A DNA stretch of 10,568 nt from an uncultured Ruminococcus sp. (GTDB taxonomy: Bacteria > Bacillota_A > Clostridia > Oscillospirales > Ruminococcaceae): the NCBI GenBank assembly GCA_937880065.1, contig CALFMA010000256.1, forward strand, positions 1 to 10,568, written 5' to 3'. How positions within the stretch are numbered: position 1 is the stretch's first letter; every line of letters begins with the position of its first letter. Shown here piece by piece: positions 1 to 7,445 of this stretch. The position numbers and the translations under genes were made by a program. The notes beneath the pieces are model-generated. The model worked only from the letters and a program-made list of their open reading frames with translations. It ran no database searches and was not told the origin of the DNA.

Positions 1-738
1 GGAGTTTTTCTTAACACGAACATTATGGGCACACAGGTAATGATGGACGCCTGCCGCAAGTATGGCATTCAGAGATATCACCAGGTTTCCACAGATGAAG
101 TATACGGCGATTTACCTCTCGACAGACCTGACCTTTTCTTTACAGAAGAAACACCTATCCACACATCAAGCCCTTACTCTGCTTCTAAGGCAAGTGCGGA
201 TTTACTTGTTCAGGCATATCACAGAACCTTTGGTTTACCTGTAACAATCAGCCGCTGCTCCAACAACTATGGTCCTTATCACTTCCCTGAGAAGCTTATT
301 CCTCTTATGATTGCAAATGCACTCAATGACAAGCCTCTCCCGGTTTACGGCAAGGGCGAAAATGTCCGTGACTGGCTCTATGTTGAGGACCATTGCAAGG
401 CGATTGACCTTATTATCCACAATGGTAAGGTTGGCGAGGTTTACAATATCGGCGGTCATAATGAAATGGCAAATATTGACATTGTAAAAATCATCTGCAA
501 GGAGCTTAACAAACCCGAAAGCCTTATCACATACGTGGCAGACCGTAAGGGACACGATATGCGTTATGCTATCGACCCAACTAAAATTCACAATGAACTC
601 GGATGGCTTCCCGAAACAAAGTTTGCAGACGGTATCAAGAAAACTATTCAGTGGTACCTGGACAACAAGGACTGGTGGGAGGAAATCATTTCCGGCGAGT
701 ATCAGAATTACTACGATAAAATGTACAGCAACAGATAA
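1..738 (+). CDS. rfbB: dTDP-glucose 4,6-dehydratase, 3' part (5' end outside window)
   Basis: Converts dTDP-glucose to dTDP-4-keto-6-deoxyglucose in the cytoplasm, the second step towards dTDP-L-rhamnose and other deoxysugars. The reading frame is open from base 1, so the first methionine (base 25) is internal: the preceding residues GVFLNTNI belong to the family's conserved 'TN.. GTQ' stretch. About 245 of the usual 320-350 residues are present; the missing part is the Rossmann GxxGxxG nucleotide-binding N-terminus. Seen directly: TDEVYG at about bases 91-108, holding the Thr-Asp-Glu catalytic residues of this enzyme; SPYSASK with the SDR Tyr-x-x-x-Lys pair (Tyr at 175-177); RCSNNYGP and FPEKLIP substrate-site motifs; and [14 protein letters not shown]. 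These separate it well from UDP-glucose 4-epimerases, which lack the TDE triad. It ends 27 bases before the regulator gene. Other rml genes would be expected upstream, outside the window. Confidence 0.95.
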   Translation, partial: GVFLNTNIMGTQVMMDACRKYGIQRYHQVSTDEVYGDLPLDRPDLFFTEETPIHTSSPYSASKASADLLVQAYHRTFGLPVTISRCSNNYGPYHFPEKLIPLMIANALNDKPLPVYGKGENVRDWLYVEDHCKAIDLIIHNGKVGEVYNIGGHNEMANIDIVKIICKELNKPESLITYVADRKGHDMRYAIDPTKIHNELGWLPETKFADGIKKTIQWYLDNKDWWEEIISGEYQNYYDKMYSNR

Positions 739-765
739 ACCGAATAATCAAGGGAGGATTGGGAT

Positions 766-1689
766 ATGAATCTGAAACAGCTTCGCTATGCACTTGTTCT
801 GTATGATACAGGCAGTTTCTCACAGGCAGCGGAGGTTCTCGGTATTTCCCAGCCCTCCCTTAGTCAGTATATAAACAAAATCGAAAAAAGCCTTGATGTA
901 AGGCTTTTTGACCGTTCAGGCTCGGATATCCGCCTTACTGACGCAGGTAAAATTTACCTTGAAGCAGGCAGAAAAATCCTTGACATTGAACGGCAGATGC
1001 AGAATAAATTCTGCGATTTGCGTAATAACGAATATGGCAGCGTTGTGGTGGGAATTTCTCCCCACCGCTGTTTTTGTGTAGGTCCCTATCTGGTGAAGCG
1101 GTTCAAGGAAAAATACCCTGGTATGCACCTTGTACTCGATGAAAGAAGCGGACGGGATTTGCTGGATTCCGCTGAAACAGGCTGTTTTGACCTGTGTTTA
1201 GCCGTTCTTCCTGTAGACGAGCATATTTTTTCATATGAGCCTGTTTATCGTGAGGAGGCGGTTATTGCCGTTCCGAACAATACTGAGCTTTGCAGAAAAC
1301 TCAACGAAGCGGCAGAGGTTATGGAAAACAGAAAGCGTCCCGCTGTTGACATTCAGCTGATTAACGGTGCAGATTTCGCCATTCTTGCAGATGGTATGCC
1401 TATGCAGATTATTCTCAATAACGTGTGCAGGGATTACGGCATTGAGCTTAATAAAGTGGTGGAATGCCGCAGTCTTGAGGCTCTTGAAGCTATGGTAAGC
1501 GCAGGAATTTGTTCTGCTCTCATTCCCTCATATCTGACCGAGTACAAAATCAAGCAGTCGGCAGTAACCTGTTTCTCAATCAAACAGGACGTTCCCTCCC
1601 GTGAAATTGTTGCAATTTATCCGAAAGGGCAGTATCTTTCAAAGCCTGTTGCCGATTTAATCGACATTTTAAAGGAAATAAACGCATAA
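766..1689 (+). CDS. LysR-type transcriptional regulator
   Basis: A 307-residue protein of normal LysR-family length. The N-terminal winged helix-turn-helix spans residues 1-60: SFSQAAEVLGISQPSLSQ (17-34) followed by IEKSLDVRLFDR (39-50) is the classic LysR signature. A linker helix (about 60-90) leads into an effector-binding domain (about 92-300) starting GSVVVGISP. The start is the ATG at 766, 8 bases after a strong GGGAGG (752-757). The 27-base gap after rfbB and the shared strand suggest cotranscription with the rfb genes rather than the divergent arrangement usual for LysR regulators. The effector and targets cannot be read from the sequence. Location suggests, by inference only, control of the polysaccharide genes on one or both sides. 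A hairpin follows the stop codon, so this is probably the last gene of its transcript. Confidence 0.93.
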   Translation: MNLKQLRYALVLYDTGSFSQAAEVLGISQPSLSQYINKIEKSLDVRLFDRSGSDIRLTDAGKIYLEAGRKILDIERQMQNKFCDLRNNEYGSVVVGISPHRCFCVGPYLVKRFKEKYPGMHLVLDERSGRDLLDSAETGCFDLCLAVLPVDEHIFSYEPVYREEAVIAVPNNTELCRKLNEAAEVMENRKRPAVDIQLINGADFAILADGMPMQIILNNVCRDYGIELNKVVECRSLEALEAMVSAGICSALIPSYLTEYKIKQSAVTCFSIKQDVPSREIVAIYPKGQYLSKPVADLIDILKEINA

Positions 1690-1695
1690 AAAATG

Positions 1696-1721
1696 CCGTC
1701 GGAGTACTTGAAATCCGACGG
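1696..1721 (+). terminator. Hairpin after the lysR gene, probable intrinsic terminator
   Basis: A perfect 8-bp stem, CCGTCGGA (1696-1703) and TCCGACGG (1714-1721), with a 10-base loop, starts 6 bases after the stop codon. On the + strand the tract after it is only moderately T-rich (TAAATTTCCTT). On the other strand it is followed by six T (bases 1688-1693), so it would act better against transcription from the right, and may be bidirectional. It marks the boundary between the rfb/lysR unit and the polysaccharide genes. Confidence 0.55.
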
Positions 1722-1739
1722 TAAATTTCCTTATGGTAT

Positions 1740-1755
1740 ATAATCAAATGATTAT
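1740..1755. promoter_or_regulatory. 16-bp dyad, possible operator
   Basis: ATAATCA (1740-1746) and TGATTAT (1749-1755) form an inverted repeat with a 2-base centre. The flanks repeat the word ATATAAT (1738-1744 and 1761-1767). A short AT-rich dyad between a LysR-type gene and the next transcription unit is a reasonable operator candidate, but it lies about 180 bases before the predicted promoter -35 box, and AT-rich DNA yields such dyads by chance. Confidence 0.25.
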
Positions 1756-1932
1756 CTGATATATAATTTGTATGTAAAATATTAGCGAAAATCGGTTTTT
1801 TATTTCGTGTTGAAAATTATTAGTTAATTATAAATTCATATTAAAAATTTACAAGAGAAAAATTACAGGGGCATATTGTTAAATTTAGGATATTATGTCA
1901 AAAATAGTCAGATAAGTTATGTATCTTTTTAC

Positions 1933-1961
1933 TTGCTTTTTTTAAGAATTTGTGATATAAT
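1933..1961 (+). promoter_or_regulatory. Sigma-A promoter of the wzz-like gene
   Basis: TTGCTT (1933-1938) and TATAAT (1956-1961) are separated by exactly 17 bases, and TG at 1953-1954 gives an extended -10 (TGATATAAT). The -10 is a perfect match and the -35 matches TTGACA in the important TTG. Transcription would start near 1968, leaving a leader of about 68 bases before the ATG at 2036. It is the best promoter visible in the window and probably drives the main polysaccharide operon. Confidence 0.75.
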
Positions 1962-1968
1962 TAGAGGG

Positions 1969-1990
1969 AACGCAATTTCAGATTGGCGTT
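1969..1990 (+). promoter_or_regulatory. Leader hairpin with T-run at the predicted transcript 5' end
   Basis: AACGC-AAT (1969-1976) pairs with ATT-G-GCGTT (1982-1990): 8 base pairs with one bulged G (1985) and a 5-base loop, followed by a T-run (1989-1993, the first two T being paired). It begins at or one base after the predicted start site. It could be a 5'-end stabilising hairpin, an attenuator, or a terminator against read-through from upstream. Confidence 0.4.
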
Positions 1991-2035
1991 TTTATTACAA
2001 TTTGTATTTAATGGAAAGATAGTGAGGTTGAAATT

Positions 2036-3586
2036 ATGTCAGAAGAAAAAAATATTAATCTTGTGCTGAAAAACCCCGATGATTACGATAAGCCTATTTT
2101 GACTATAGGCGGAATTGTAAGTCAGGTAAAACGCTTTTTTGTACTGTGGATTGTAGTTTCTATGGTTGCCGCTCTTATCACAGGCTGCTGCGCATTCCTC
2201 CTCGGAAGATCAGCTGCTACAGCAAAGGCAATGGTTGAGTTTACTTTTGACGGCATTGAAAAGGGTAAGGACCCCGCAGGCAATGAGTTTGAAATTCAGC
2301 AGATTAAGTCACCTGCTGTTATTGAAGGTGCTCTTGATGCTCTTATGTACCCTGACAATGAAGTTGATGTTGACTCACTCCGTAATAACATCAAAATTGA
2401 AAGTGTTACTCCTTCTGACGCTATTGACAAAATGGCTGCATATAAGAGCGTTTTTGACATTGGAAACAGCGCTGCTATGAACGCTGTTGAGGAAATGCTC
2501 GATGTTTCTGTTTATCCTACACGTTTTATTATCACTCTCGATCTTAAAGCTGCTAAAATCAGCAAGGACGACGGTGCAAGAGTTCTTGATGCAATTCTTG
2601 ATTCATACAAGAGATATTTCTACGAAACATACGGCTATAACAGAGCTTTAGGTAGTGCTGTTCTTGCAATTGATTACCACGATTATGACTATGAACGTGC
2701 AATTGACGTGTTCGATTCAACTCTTGAATCTGCACAGAAGTACGTAAGTGCACTTGCAAATCAGGATTCCACAAGCTTCAGATCTACAACTACAGGTTAT
2801 TCCTTCTCTGACCTTTCAAGTGCTATCGGCACACTCAGAAGTGAAGATTTAGGCTGGATTTCTTCATATGTTACTATTAATAATGTAACAAAGGACAAGG
2901 AACTTCTTCTTATAAACTATCAGTATCGTATTGATAACCTCAAAAGACAGAGAACTGCTGCACAGTCAAATCTTGAATCCGTAGAGGCTTCAATCGAAAA
3001 ATATCAGAAGGATACTGTTATGGTTATGGCAGGTGCAAACAGCGAAACTGCTAACCTTACATTATCACAGGCATCACCTCAGTATGACCAGATGATTGAC
3101 AGAAAGCTTGCAACTCAGGCTGAAATTGCAGAGTGTACAAAGGATATTGATTACTACGAGGGACGTATCGAGAGCCTCAACCAGAGTACAGGCAGCACAA
3201 GCAAGGCTCAGATGGAGCTTCTTGATGCAGAGCTTGACAAGCTTTATGAAAAGACAAATAATATTCTTAATCTCGTAGAAAGCACAGCAGATGAATTCTT
3301 TGCAAATGTTGCTTTTGCAAATGCTTACTCAATCATTGTTCCTTCATCTGTTGAAAATGACTACAGCCTGCCAAACGTTGTTCTTATAGTAGCAGTAGTT
3401 GAAATCGTTATTTTCCTTGCTTTTGCAATGATTATCGTTGTACGTGCTTTCGCTAACCAGTACAATGAGAACAACGGTGTTGTAACTGTTAAAAAGGCTG
3501 CAAAGGCAGAAGCTTCAAAGGCTGAGGAAGAAGCTGAAGCTGACGAAGAAAAAGAACAGAAGAAAAGCAACAAGAATAAAAAGTAA
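2036..3586 (+). CDS. Wzz-like polysaccharide chain-length / co-polymerase protein
   Basis: A 516-residue membrane protein with the layout of polysaccharide co-polymerases: short cytoplasmic N-terminus, first membrane helix at about residues 33-57 (FFVLWIVVSMVAALITG), a large extracytoplasmic part, and a second helix at about 448-471 (VVLIVAVVEIVIFLAFAMIIVV). The outer part contains two predicted coiled-coil stretches (about 283-330 and 356-415). VPSSVENDYSLP before helix 2 is a loose version of the proline-rich segment of Wzz proteins. A charged Lys/Glu/Ala-rich tail (about 485-516) follows. It is longer than typical Wzz (about 350) or Gram-positive Wzd/CapA (about 230). There is no Walker motif or tyrosine cluster, so it is not a Wzc-type kinase. 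Start: ATG 2036, 8 bases after GTGAGG. Expected role: setting polymer length with the EpsG-like protein. The family assignment rests on architecture and context rather than on a sharp motif. Confidence 0.75.
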   Translation: MSEEKNINLVLKNPDDYDKPILTIGGIVSQVKRFFVLWIVVSMVAALITGCCAFLLGRSAATAKAMVEFTFDGIEKGKDPAGNEFEIQQIKSPAVIEGALDALMYPDNEVDVDSLRNNIKIESVTPSDAIDKMAAYKSVFDIGNSAAMNAVEEMLDVSVYPTRFIITLDLKAAKISKDDGARVLDAILDSYKRYFYETYGYNRALGSAVLAIDYHDYDYERAIDVFDSTLESAQKYVSALANQDSTSFRSTTTGYSFSDLSSAIGTLRSEDLGWISSYVTINNVTKDKELLLINYQYRIDNLKRQRTAAQSNLESVEASIEKYQKDTVMVMAGANSETANLTLSQASPQYDQMIDRKLATQAEIAECTKDIDYYEGRIESLNQSTGSTSKAQMELLDAELDKLYEKTNNILNLVESTADEFFANVAFANAYSIIVPSSVENDYSLPNVVLIVAVVEIVIFLAFAMIIVVRAFANQYNENNGVVTVKKAAKAEASKAEEEAEADEEKEQKKSNKNKK

Positions 3587-3611
3587 TATATTAACACAGC
3601 ATAAGTGAGTA

Positions 3612-3729
3612 TTAAGGCAATACACCAAAAGTTCCCTGACGGCTTTGTACGAAATCTGCTTGCATATTTTTCGTCATTCCGTCTTGTAAAACGCATCTAT
3701 CGCACAAGTTCTGTGCGATATTGCCTTAA
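3612..3729. mobile_element. 118-bp MITE-like element with perfect 11-bp terminal inverted repeats
   Basis: TTAAGGCAATA (3612-3622) is the exact reverse complement of TATTGCCTTAA (3719-3729). Both ends carry TTAA, so TTAA may be a duplicated target site, with the element itself ending in GGCAATA-type repeats. Inside are further nested arms: GACGG/CCGTC (3638-3642, 3679-3683), ACGAAA/TTTCGT (3649-3654, 3669-3674), and a 9-bp hairpin TATCGCACA/TGTGCGATA (3698-3706, 3712-3720, 5-base loop) overlapping the right end. It codes for nothing visible. Size, terminal repeats and intergenic location fit a non-autonomous transposable element. As RNA it would fold strongly between the wzz-like and polymerase genes and could affect their relative expression. 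Confidence 0.65.
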
Positions 3730-3765
3730 ATAACTTGTGCTGTGTTGTGTTGTCTTAAATTAAGG

Positions 3766-3793
3766 CGGCATTGCTGTGATGAATGCAATGTCG
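3766..3793 (+). promoter_or_regulatory. Leader hairpin upstream of the polymerase gene
   Basis: CGGCATTGC (3766-3774) pairs with GCAATGTCG (3785-3793): 9 pairs including one G-U, with a 10-base loop, and no T-run behind it. It lies between the MITE-like element and the AAGGAG (3806-3811) of the next gene. A regulatory or RNA-processing role is possible but not shown. I see no convincing promoter in 3730-3818. Confidence 0.35.
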
Positions 3794-3818
3794 ATTGTTA
3801 ATGCTAAGGAGCAGCTAA

Positions 3819-4916
3819 ATGATATATTTGATTTGTTTCGGTGCTTCGGCACTTTTTGCACAACTGGCACATAAATCAAAGTTTAAGCTTGCGATTTTAT
3901 TATGGTCTGTTCTTAGTATAGCCATTACGGTAACTCTCGCAGGTCTGCGTGATTACGATATTGGAATAGATGTTGACCATTACAGAACATACAGATTATA
4001 CTGGGGACAGGCATCAGCAGGTACGTTTGCTGAATATATGAAGTTTTACTGTAAACATGATACGGAATATCTGTTTGCTGTATTTATTGGTGCTATTGCC
4101 TATTATACAAATGACTTCCGATGTTTCCTGTTTTTGAGCCATGCTGTCATAATAACTTTTGTGTATATCGGTGCTTACCGTCAGAGGAAAAATGTTAATC
4201 CTGCACTGGTAATGCTTCTGTTTTATCTTTATTTTTACAATCATTCACTTAATGTTATCAGACAATATATGGCAATGGCGATTGTATTTGCTTTCTTGAT
4301 TGATATGATGAACGGCAAATATGTTAAATATATGATTGTCATTTTTATATCTATGTTTGTACACGCTACAGCGATTATTGGTTTAGGACCCATGCTTATA
4401 TATATTGTCCTTAACCATAAAAAATATCTGGGTGCTCCAAAGAGCCGCAAAAGATTTGTTATTTTCGGTGTAATGTGTATGGTTGTTATGTTTGTACCTT
4501 TGATAAAGGTTGCAATGGGACTCGGTCTGTTATCAGGTTTTGGCTTTTATACGGAAGGTCAAAGCGGCTGGCCTATTTACCTTACTGCATTTCTGCTTAT
4601 GGAGATGTTCGGAATTTATGTATTCCGCAGAAAGTTCCGTTTAAGTTCGCCATACAGCGACTTTTTCCTGATATGCAGCATATCATACATACTTCTTCAC
4701 CAGCTTGGCGGTTTAATGAACTTCGGTAAGCGAATAGCAGGTTATTTTTCATTTATAAATATTCTTTCTATCGCATCTCTTGCAAAATGTTCAAAGCAGA
4801 CTGATAACAAGATAATTATAAATACCGCAATAATTTCGTTCAGCTTGTTATATTGGGTATTCTTCTACGTAATAAAAAATGCAAGTCAAACATATCCTTA
4901 TGTTTTAGGAGTTTAA
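3819..4916 (+). CDS. EpsG/Wzy-type polysaccharide polymerase
   Basis: A 365-residue polytopic membrane protein of the EpsG family, thought to polymerise lipid-linked repeat units on the outer face of the membrane. Seen: about ten hydrophobic segments along the whole length; AGLRDYDIGID (41-51), which matches the family's 'GLR..  .G.D...Y' signature at the start of the first outer loop; NVIRQYMAMA (145-154); and VHATAIIGL (181-189), the conserved His segment. Length is normal for the family. The ATG at 3819 sits 7 bases after AAGGAG (3806-3811). It opens a close-packed group of four genes (gaps of 21, 22 and 41 bases). The coding sequence is clearly AT-richer than rfbB or the ATP-grasp gene, as is common for polymerase genes in exchangeable polysaccharide loci. 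Linkage specificity cannot be predicted. Confidence 0.85.
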   Translation: MIYLICFGASALFAQLAHKSKFKLAILLWSVLSIAITVTLAGLRDYDIGIDVDHYRTYRLYWGQASAGTFAEYMKFYCKHDTEYLFAVFIGAIAYYTNDFRCFLFLSHAVIITFVYIGAYRQRKNVNPALVMLLFYLYFYNHSLNVIRQYMAMAIVFAFLIDMMNGKYVKYMIVIFISMFVHATAIIGLGPMLIYIVLNHKKYLGAPKSRKRFVIFGVMCMVVMFVPLIKVAMGLGLLSGFGFYTEGQSGWPIYLTAFLLMEMFGIYVFRRKFRLSSPYSDFFLICSISYILLHQLGGLMNFGKRIAGYFSFINILSIASLAKCSKQTDNKIIINTAIISFSLLYWVFFYVIKNASQTYPYVLGV

Positions 4917-4937
4917 TTAAAAGGAGATAGTGTCTAT

Positions 4938-6419
4938 ATGGGTAGTAACGGCAATATAACTGCAAAGAAAACAATCGGTTCGGCAGTTGTATGGAAATTT
5001 ATGGAAAGAATGGGCGTAAGTGTTGTACAATTGGCACTTCAGCTTGTCCTTGCACGTATTCTTGGTCCGGAACGCTATGGTGAACTTAGCCTTATGATAA
5101 TTTTCACAAACCTTGCCAATGTATTCATTCAGAGAGGTTTCAACAATGCTCTTATTCAGAACAAGAATGTCAAGGAAGAAGATTATTCCTCCGTTTTCTG
5201 GGTAACAATGGGTATTGCAACGATAATATATACGATACTTTTCTTCGCTGCTCCCGGAATTGCTGTATTATATAAAATCCCTGTATTATCGGATTTTGTT
5301 CTGCCTTTCCGTGTAATTTGCCTTATCTTATTCCCCGGTGCGCTTAATTCCATTCAGATAGCTAAAATTAGCCGTGAAATGGATTTCAGAAAGATATTTT
5401 TCGGAAATGTTGCAGGTATTATCATAAGCGGCGTTGTAGGTATTATTATTGCTGTTAATGGCGGCGGACTCTGGGCATTGGTAGCACAGACACTTATAAA
5501 CACATCTGTAGCTTGTATTGTGATGTACGTTCAGACAAGAATAAAGATTAAAATGCACATTGACTGGGTAAGAATAAAATCTTTATTCTCTTTTGGCTGG
5601 AAACTTCTTGTATCAGGTCTTCTCGATACATTATATCAGGATATACGCAGTCTTGTAGTTGGCGTAAAGTACAATAAGGCAACTCTTGGCTTCTATAATA
5701 AAGGTAAGCAGTTTCCACAGTTTGTTATTAATGCGGTTAATATGACTGTACAGTCGGTAATGCTCCCTGCTATGTCTGAAAAACAGGACGACAAATCAAA
5801 GGTTAAAGCATTGATGAAAAACTCAATGATTATAAGCGCATATGCAATTTTCCCTGCTATGGCAGGACTTGCAGCAATTTCCACAGCAGTAATTTCAATT
5901 ATCCTTGGTGAAAAATGGCTGCCTGCGGTGCCTTATATGCAGATTTACTGCTTTACATTTGCATTTTATCCTGTTCATTCCTGTAACTTACAGGCAATTA
6001 ACGCTATGGGACGAAGCGATTTGTTCCTCAAACTTGAAATTATAAAAAAGTTATACGGTCTTGTTGCTCTTACAATTGCCGTATTATGCTTTGATTCGCC
6101 TATTATTATTGCGTTTACAGGTATAATTACAACAGTCATCAGCTGCTTTGTAAATGCAGGACCTAACCGCAAACTGCTGGATTATCCCTATAAGGAGCAG
6201 TTTATGGATATTCTGCCTTCCTTTATTTCTTCAATTGTAATGTTTGGTGCTGTTTATGCTTTGCAGTTTCTCAACCTTAACGCAGTATTGACACTTATTT
6301 TACAGATTATCTTCGGTGTTGTTGTATACGCAGCAATATCAATAATATTCAAGCCTGTACCTTACAAATTGTGTGTTACTGCAATTAAAAATCGTAAAAA
6401 GAAGAAAGCTTCAATTTAA
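4938..6419 (+). CDS. Wzx-like flippase, MOP superfamily
   Basis: A 493-residue membrane protein with about 12-14 hydrophobic helices, expected to move undecaprenyl-diphosphate-linked oligosaccharide across the membrane for the EpsG-like polymerase. The N-terminal LARILGPERYGEL (38-50), RGFNNALIQ (66-74) and EEDYSSVFWVTMG (80-92) are the typical start of the PST/WzxC-type branch of polysaccharide exporters (TuaB, WzxC, AmsL relatives). The length fits. The very basic C-terminus (NRKKKKA) is cytoplasmic by the positive-inside rule. The ATG at 4938 follows AAGGAG (4921-4926) by 11 bases, slightly long but with no better start nearby. The gene begins 21 bases after the polymerase stop and is followed after 22 bases by a glycosyltransferase start. 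Confidence 0.9.
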   Translation: MGSNGNITAKKTIGSAVVWKFMERMGVSVVQLALQLVLARILGPERYGELSLMIIFTNLANVFIQRGFNNALIQNKNVKEEDYSSVFWVTMGIATIIYTILFFAAPGIAVLYKIPVLSDFVLPFRVICLILFPGALNSIQIAKISREMDFRKIFFGNVAGIIISGVVGIIIAVNGGGLWALVAQTLINTSVACIVMYVQTRIKIKMHIDWVRIKSLFSFGWKLLVSGLLDTLYQDIRSLVVGVKYNKATLGFYNKGKQFPQFVINAVNMTVQSVMLPAMSEKQDDKSKVKALMKNSMIISAYAIFPAMAGLAAISTAVISIILGEKWLPAVPYMQIYCFTFAFYPVHSCNLQAINAMGRSDLFLKLEIIKKLYGLVALTIAVLCFDSPIIIAFTGIITTVISCFVNAGPNRKLLDYPYKEQFMDILPSFISSIVMFGAVYALQFLNLNAVLTLILQIIFGVVVYAAISIIFKPVPYKLCVTAIKNRKKKKASI

Positions 6420-6441
6420 ATCAATTCGGGAGGAAAATGTT

Positions 6442-7404
6442 TTGAGTGAACAGATTATGGTAAGCGTTGTTTGTAATGCGTTTAATCATGGCAAGTATAT
6501 AAAAGATACTCTTGAGGGATTTGTAACACAGAAAACAAATTTCCCCTTTGAGGTTCTTGTTCATGATGATGCTTCAACAGATAATACTGCTGATATTATA
6601 CGTGAATACGAAGCAAAATACCCTGAGCTGATAAAGCCTATTTGTCAGACGGAAAATCAGTATTCACAAAAAATCAATATAAACAGAACATATCAGATTC
6701 CCAGAATTAAGGGCAAATATGTGGCTCTGTGCGAGGGTGATGATTATTGGACAGACCCTCTGAAGCTGCAAAAACAGGTTGACTTTATGGAGGCAAATCC
6801 CGATTGTACGATGTGCGGCTGTTCTGTTGTGTGGCTTAATATGGAAACAAATACCATGAGCCATACAAAATGCAGTACCTCTGAGGACAGGGAAATTACA
6901 CTTGAAGAAATCATTCTTGAAAAAAAAGGCCGTCCTATGCAGACTGCAAGCTTCCTTATTTTAGCTGATATTTATAAGGAAAAAGTAGATTGGGCGTTTA
7001 AGTTTCCTGCCGGTGATGTAATTCTTCTGTTAAAGTCCGCAATCCGTGGCAAGGTTTATATGCTTGCAGATGAAATGGCTGTATATCGTAATTTAGCTCC
7101 CGGTTCGTGGACAGCTAAAATGAAAAATGATACAGCTAATAAAATTGCTACATATGATAAATTTATTGTTGGCTGGGAAAGCTTCAACGAGGGTACAGGA
7201 CTGAAATACAATGATTTAGTGACAAAAAGAATTAAAATGGTAAAATATCTTAAAGCCAAGAAAACCTGCGACTGGAAAACAATCCGTTCTGAGGAGCTGA
7301 GAGAAATCTATTCCGAAAGAACCTTTAAGCAGAGAATGGCGGATATGGTTCAATGTAAAATGCCTAAGCTTTATGATAAGATTATGAAATTTATTCATAT
7401 TTAA
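6442..7404 (+). CDS. GT2-family glycosyltransferase (TTG start)
   Basis: A 320-residue cytoplasmic GT-A fold enzyme that likely adds one sugar of the repeat unit to the lipid-linked acceptor. Motifs from the chosen start: MVSVVCNAFNHGKYI (6-20), VLVHDDASTDNT (38-49, nucleotide binding), CEGDDYWTDPLKLQKQ (97-112, the metal-binding Asp region in its EGDDYW variant), and GDVILLL (191-197). The Lys/Arg-rich C-terminal region from about 230 has no evident membrane helix. Start choice: the frame is open back to an ATG at 6373 inside the flippase gene, but GGGAGG (6428-6433) lies 8 bases before TTG 6442. The ATG at 6437 is out of frame and stops at once, and the ATG at 6457 is too far from the site. 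Low-level initiation at TTG may limit expression. Donor and acceptor are unknown. Confidence 0.9.
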   Translation: MSEQIMVSVVCNAFNHGKYIKDTLEGFVTQKTNFPFEVLVHDDASTDNTADIIREYEAKYPELIKPICQTENQYSQKININRTYQIPRIKGKYVALCEGDDYWTDPLKLQKQVDFMEANPDCTMCGCSVVWLNMETNTMSHTKCSTSEDREITLEEIILEKKGRPMQTASFLILADIYKEKVDWAFKFPAGDVILLLKSAIRGKVYMLADEMAVYRNLAPGSWTAKMKNDTANKIATYDKFIVGWESFNEGTGLKYNDLVTKRIKMVKYLKAKKTCDWKTIRSEELREIYSERTFKQRMADMVQCKMPKLYDKIMKFIHI

Positions 7405-7445
7405 AGTTTCTCTAAAGTGTGATATTTATAAGGAGGAATAAGCCT

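Larger units (their letters stand above)
1690..2035. other. 346-base AT-rich intergenic region
   Basis: No reading frame with a ribosome binding site and coding character is visible on either strand. The region holds the lysR terminator hairpin, the dyad at 1740-1755, a long very AT-rich middle (about 1760-1920) in which I see nothing specific, the promoter at 1933-1961 and the leader hairpin at 1969-1990. It is the likely control region of the polysaccharide operon starting at 2036. Confidence 0.6.

Noticed and set aside
1730..2000. Invertible promoter as in phase-variable capsule loci
   Set aside because: I looked for long inverted repeats flanking the promoter at 1933-1961 and found none on both sides; only short local dyads are present.
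2166..2480. Alternative-frame ORF inside the wzz-like gene, very rich in Leu
   Set aside because: The Leu richness comes from reading CTT/GCT-type codons out of frame. There is no ribosome site, and the main frame is coherent with membrane helices at both ends.
3361..3696. Open frame on the minus strand overlapping the end of the wzz-like gene and the following spacer
   Set aside because: It is antisense to well-supported coding sequence, its protein is low in complexity (Ser/Ala runs mirroring the Lys/Glu-rich tail), it runs into the MITE-like element, and no ribosome site supports it.
3741..3753. TGTGT tandem repeat
   Set aside because: Only two and a half 5-base units, too short to be considered a functional or slippage-prone repeat.
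3764..3775. ops/JUMPstart-like element for RfaH-type antitermination
   Set aside because: GGCGG is present but the rest of GGCGGTAG does not match, and the site is inside a hairpin stem.
6805..6822. Cysteine cluster (DCTMCGC, residues 121-127) in the first glycosyltransferase as a metal knuckle
   Set aside because: Only three closely spaced cysteines are seen with no second pair at a suitable distance. The segment is a hydrophobic strand following the EGDDYW motif, where Cys is not unusual in this family.
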